Of a DNA stretch of 64,000 bases, positions 63,673 to 64,000 are shown piece by piece. The stretch is from Puffinus mauretanicus. Lineage: Eukaryota > Chordata > Aves > Procellariiformes > Procellariidae. The translations under genes and the position numbers were made by a program. Position 1 is the stretch's first letter. Each line of letters opens with the position of its first letter. The notes under the pieces are model-generated. The model saw nothing but the letters and a program-made list of their open reading frames with translations, ran no database searches and had not been told where the DNA came from. Location: positions 603,501 to 667,500 of the forward strand of contig JAJKFH010002711.1 of NCBI GenBank assembly GCA_023333565.1, written 5' to 3'.

Positions 63673-63912
63673 TATGGTATGGAATAGCCTATTGGCCAGC
63701 TGGGCCAGCCGTCCTGGCCACGGTCCCTCCCAGCCCCCTGCACATCTGGCAGGGCATGGGAAGACAAGAAGTCCTTGACTAGCATAAACAATACCTAGCA
63801 ACAACCAAAACATCAGTGTGCCATCAACATTATTCTCACACTACATCCAAAACACAGCATTATACCAGTTAATAGAAAGAAAATCAACTCCATCCCAGCC
63901 AAAACCAGGACA

Positions 63913-64000
63913 AGGTCTTTAAAAAAGAAATGAGAGAATGTTTGGTTTTGTTTTTCTCCGGACACTACTGATGGCACTCCGTAGTATACTGTTTATCTTT
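63913..64000. other. Non-coding window edge
   Basis: 88 bp of AT-rich sequence after the LTR; nothing recognisable. Confidence 0.5.

Larger units (their letters stand above)
63336..63912 (-). mobile_element. Solo LTR of an avian endogenous retrovirus, subtype 2
   Basis: This 577-bp minus-strand LTR runs from TGTCCTGGTTTTGGC (right) to AAACCACGACA (left). It matches the 45.1 kb LTR across the full length, including the GCAAAGCAAAGCAAGGAATTC and CATCGGCAGGCAGGTGTTCA blocks, but in opposite orientation. A 4-bp match AGGT (63332-63335 and 63913-63916) flanks it; a fifth base is ambiguous because the LTR ends in A. No internal retroviral sequence adjoins it on either side within the window, although only 88 bp follow it on the right. 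Confidence 0.94.

Noticed and set aside
1..64000. tRNA, rRNA, CRISPR array, bacterial operon or phage module
   Set aside because: I found no cloverleaf with A/B boxes, no rRNA core motif, no regularly spaced repeats and no clustered same-strand coding frames. The CR1 and ERV content places the DNA in a bird nuclear genome.

Overview
The window is AT-rich vertebrate nuclear DNA and almost certainly from a bird. The evidence is its recognisable mobile elements. There are seven pieces of CR1 (chicken repeat 1) non-LTR retrotransposon, most ending in the ATTCTATG octamer repeats typical of CR1 3' ends. There are also three solo LTRs of one endogenous retrovirus family that begins TGTCCTGG-like and ends in an AAACCACG..CA-like terminus. 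From memory this LTR family is common in Neoaves, including songbirds; I could not check that. No bacterial, organellar or viral-genome organisation is visible.

I find no host protein-coding gene, tRNA, rRNA or CRISPR array. Every long open frame that can be assigned is a CR1 reverse-transcriptase tail or its antisense shadow. The rest looks like intergenic desert or one very large intron. The window alone cannot decide between these.

Layout: CR1 at 1.46-2.09 kb (+) and 11.97-12.24 kb (+). Solo LTR at 16.19-16.70 kb (-). About 18 kb (16.7-34.86 kb) without recognisable recent transposons, holding several stretches dense in homeobox, E-box, POU-octamer and GATA-type motifs that read like conserved non-coding elements. 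CR1 at 34.86-35.65 kb (+) and 39.83-40.33 kb (-), forming an inverted pair. Old CR1 scrap at 44.15-44.26 kb (-). Solo LTR at 45.11-45.70 kb (+). CR1 3' ends at 46.22 and 50.76 kb (+). About 12.5 kb without clear transposons. Solo LTR at 63.34-63.91 kb (-).

The most informative directly visible facts are: (1) the three LTRs share promoter and termini but one has a different internal segment, suggesting a mosaic subfamily; (2) all three keep an intact TGACGTCA palindrome next to the TATA region; (3) the CR1 copies fall into at least two lineages, and a 2-nt insertion breaking one frame can be read by comparing two copies in this window. I found no convincing new biological system. The regulatory-element and orphan-ORF proposals are inference and need cross-species alignment or transcript data.
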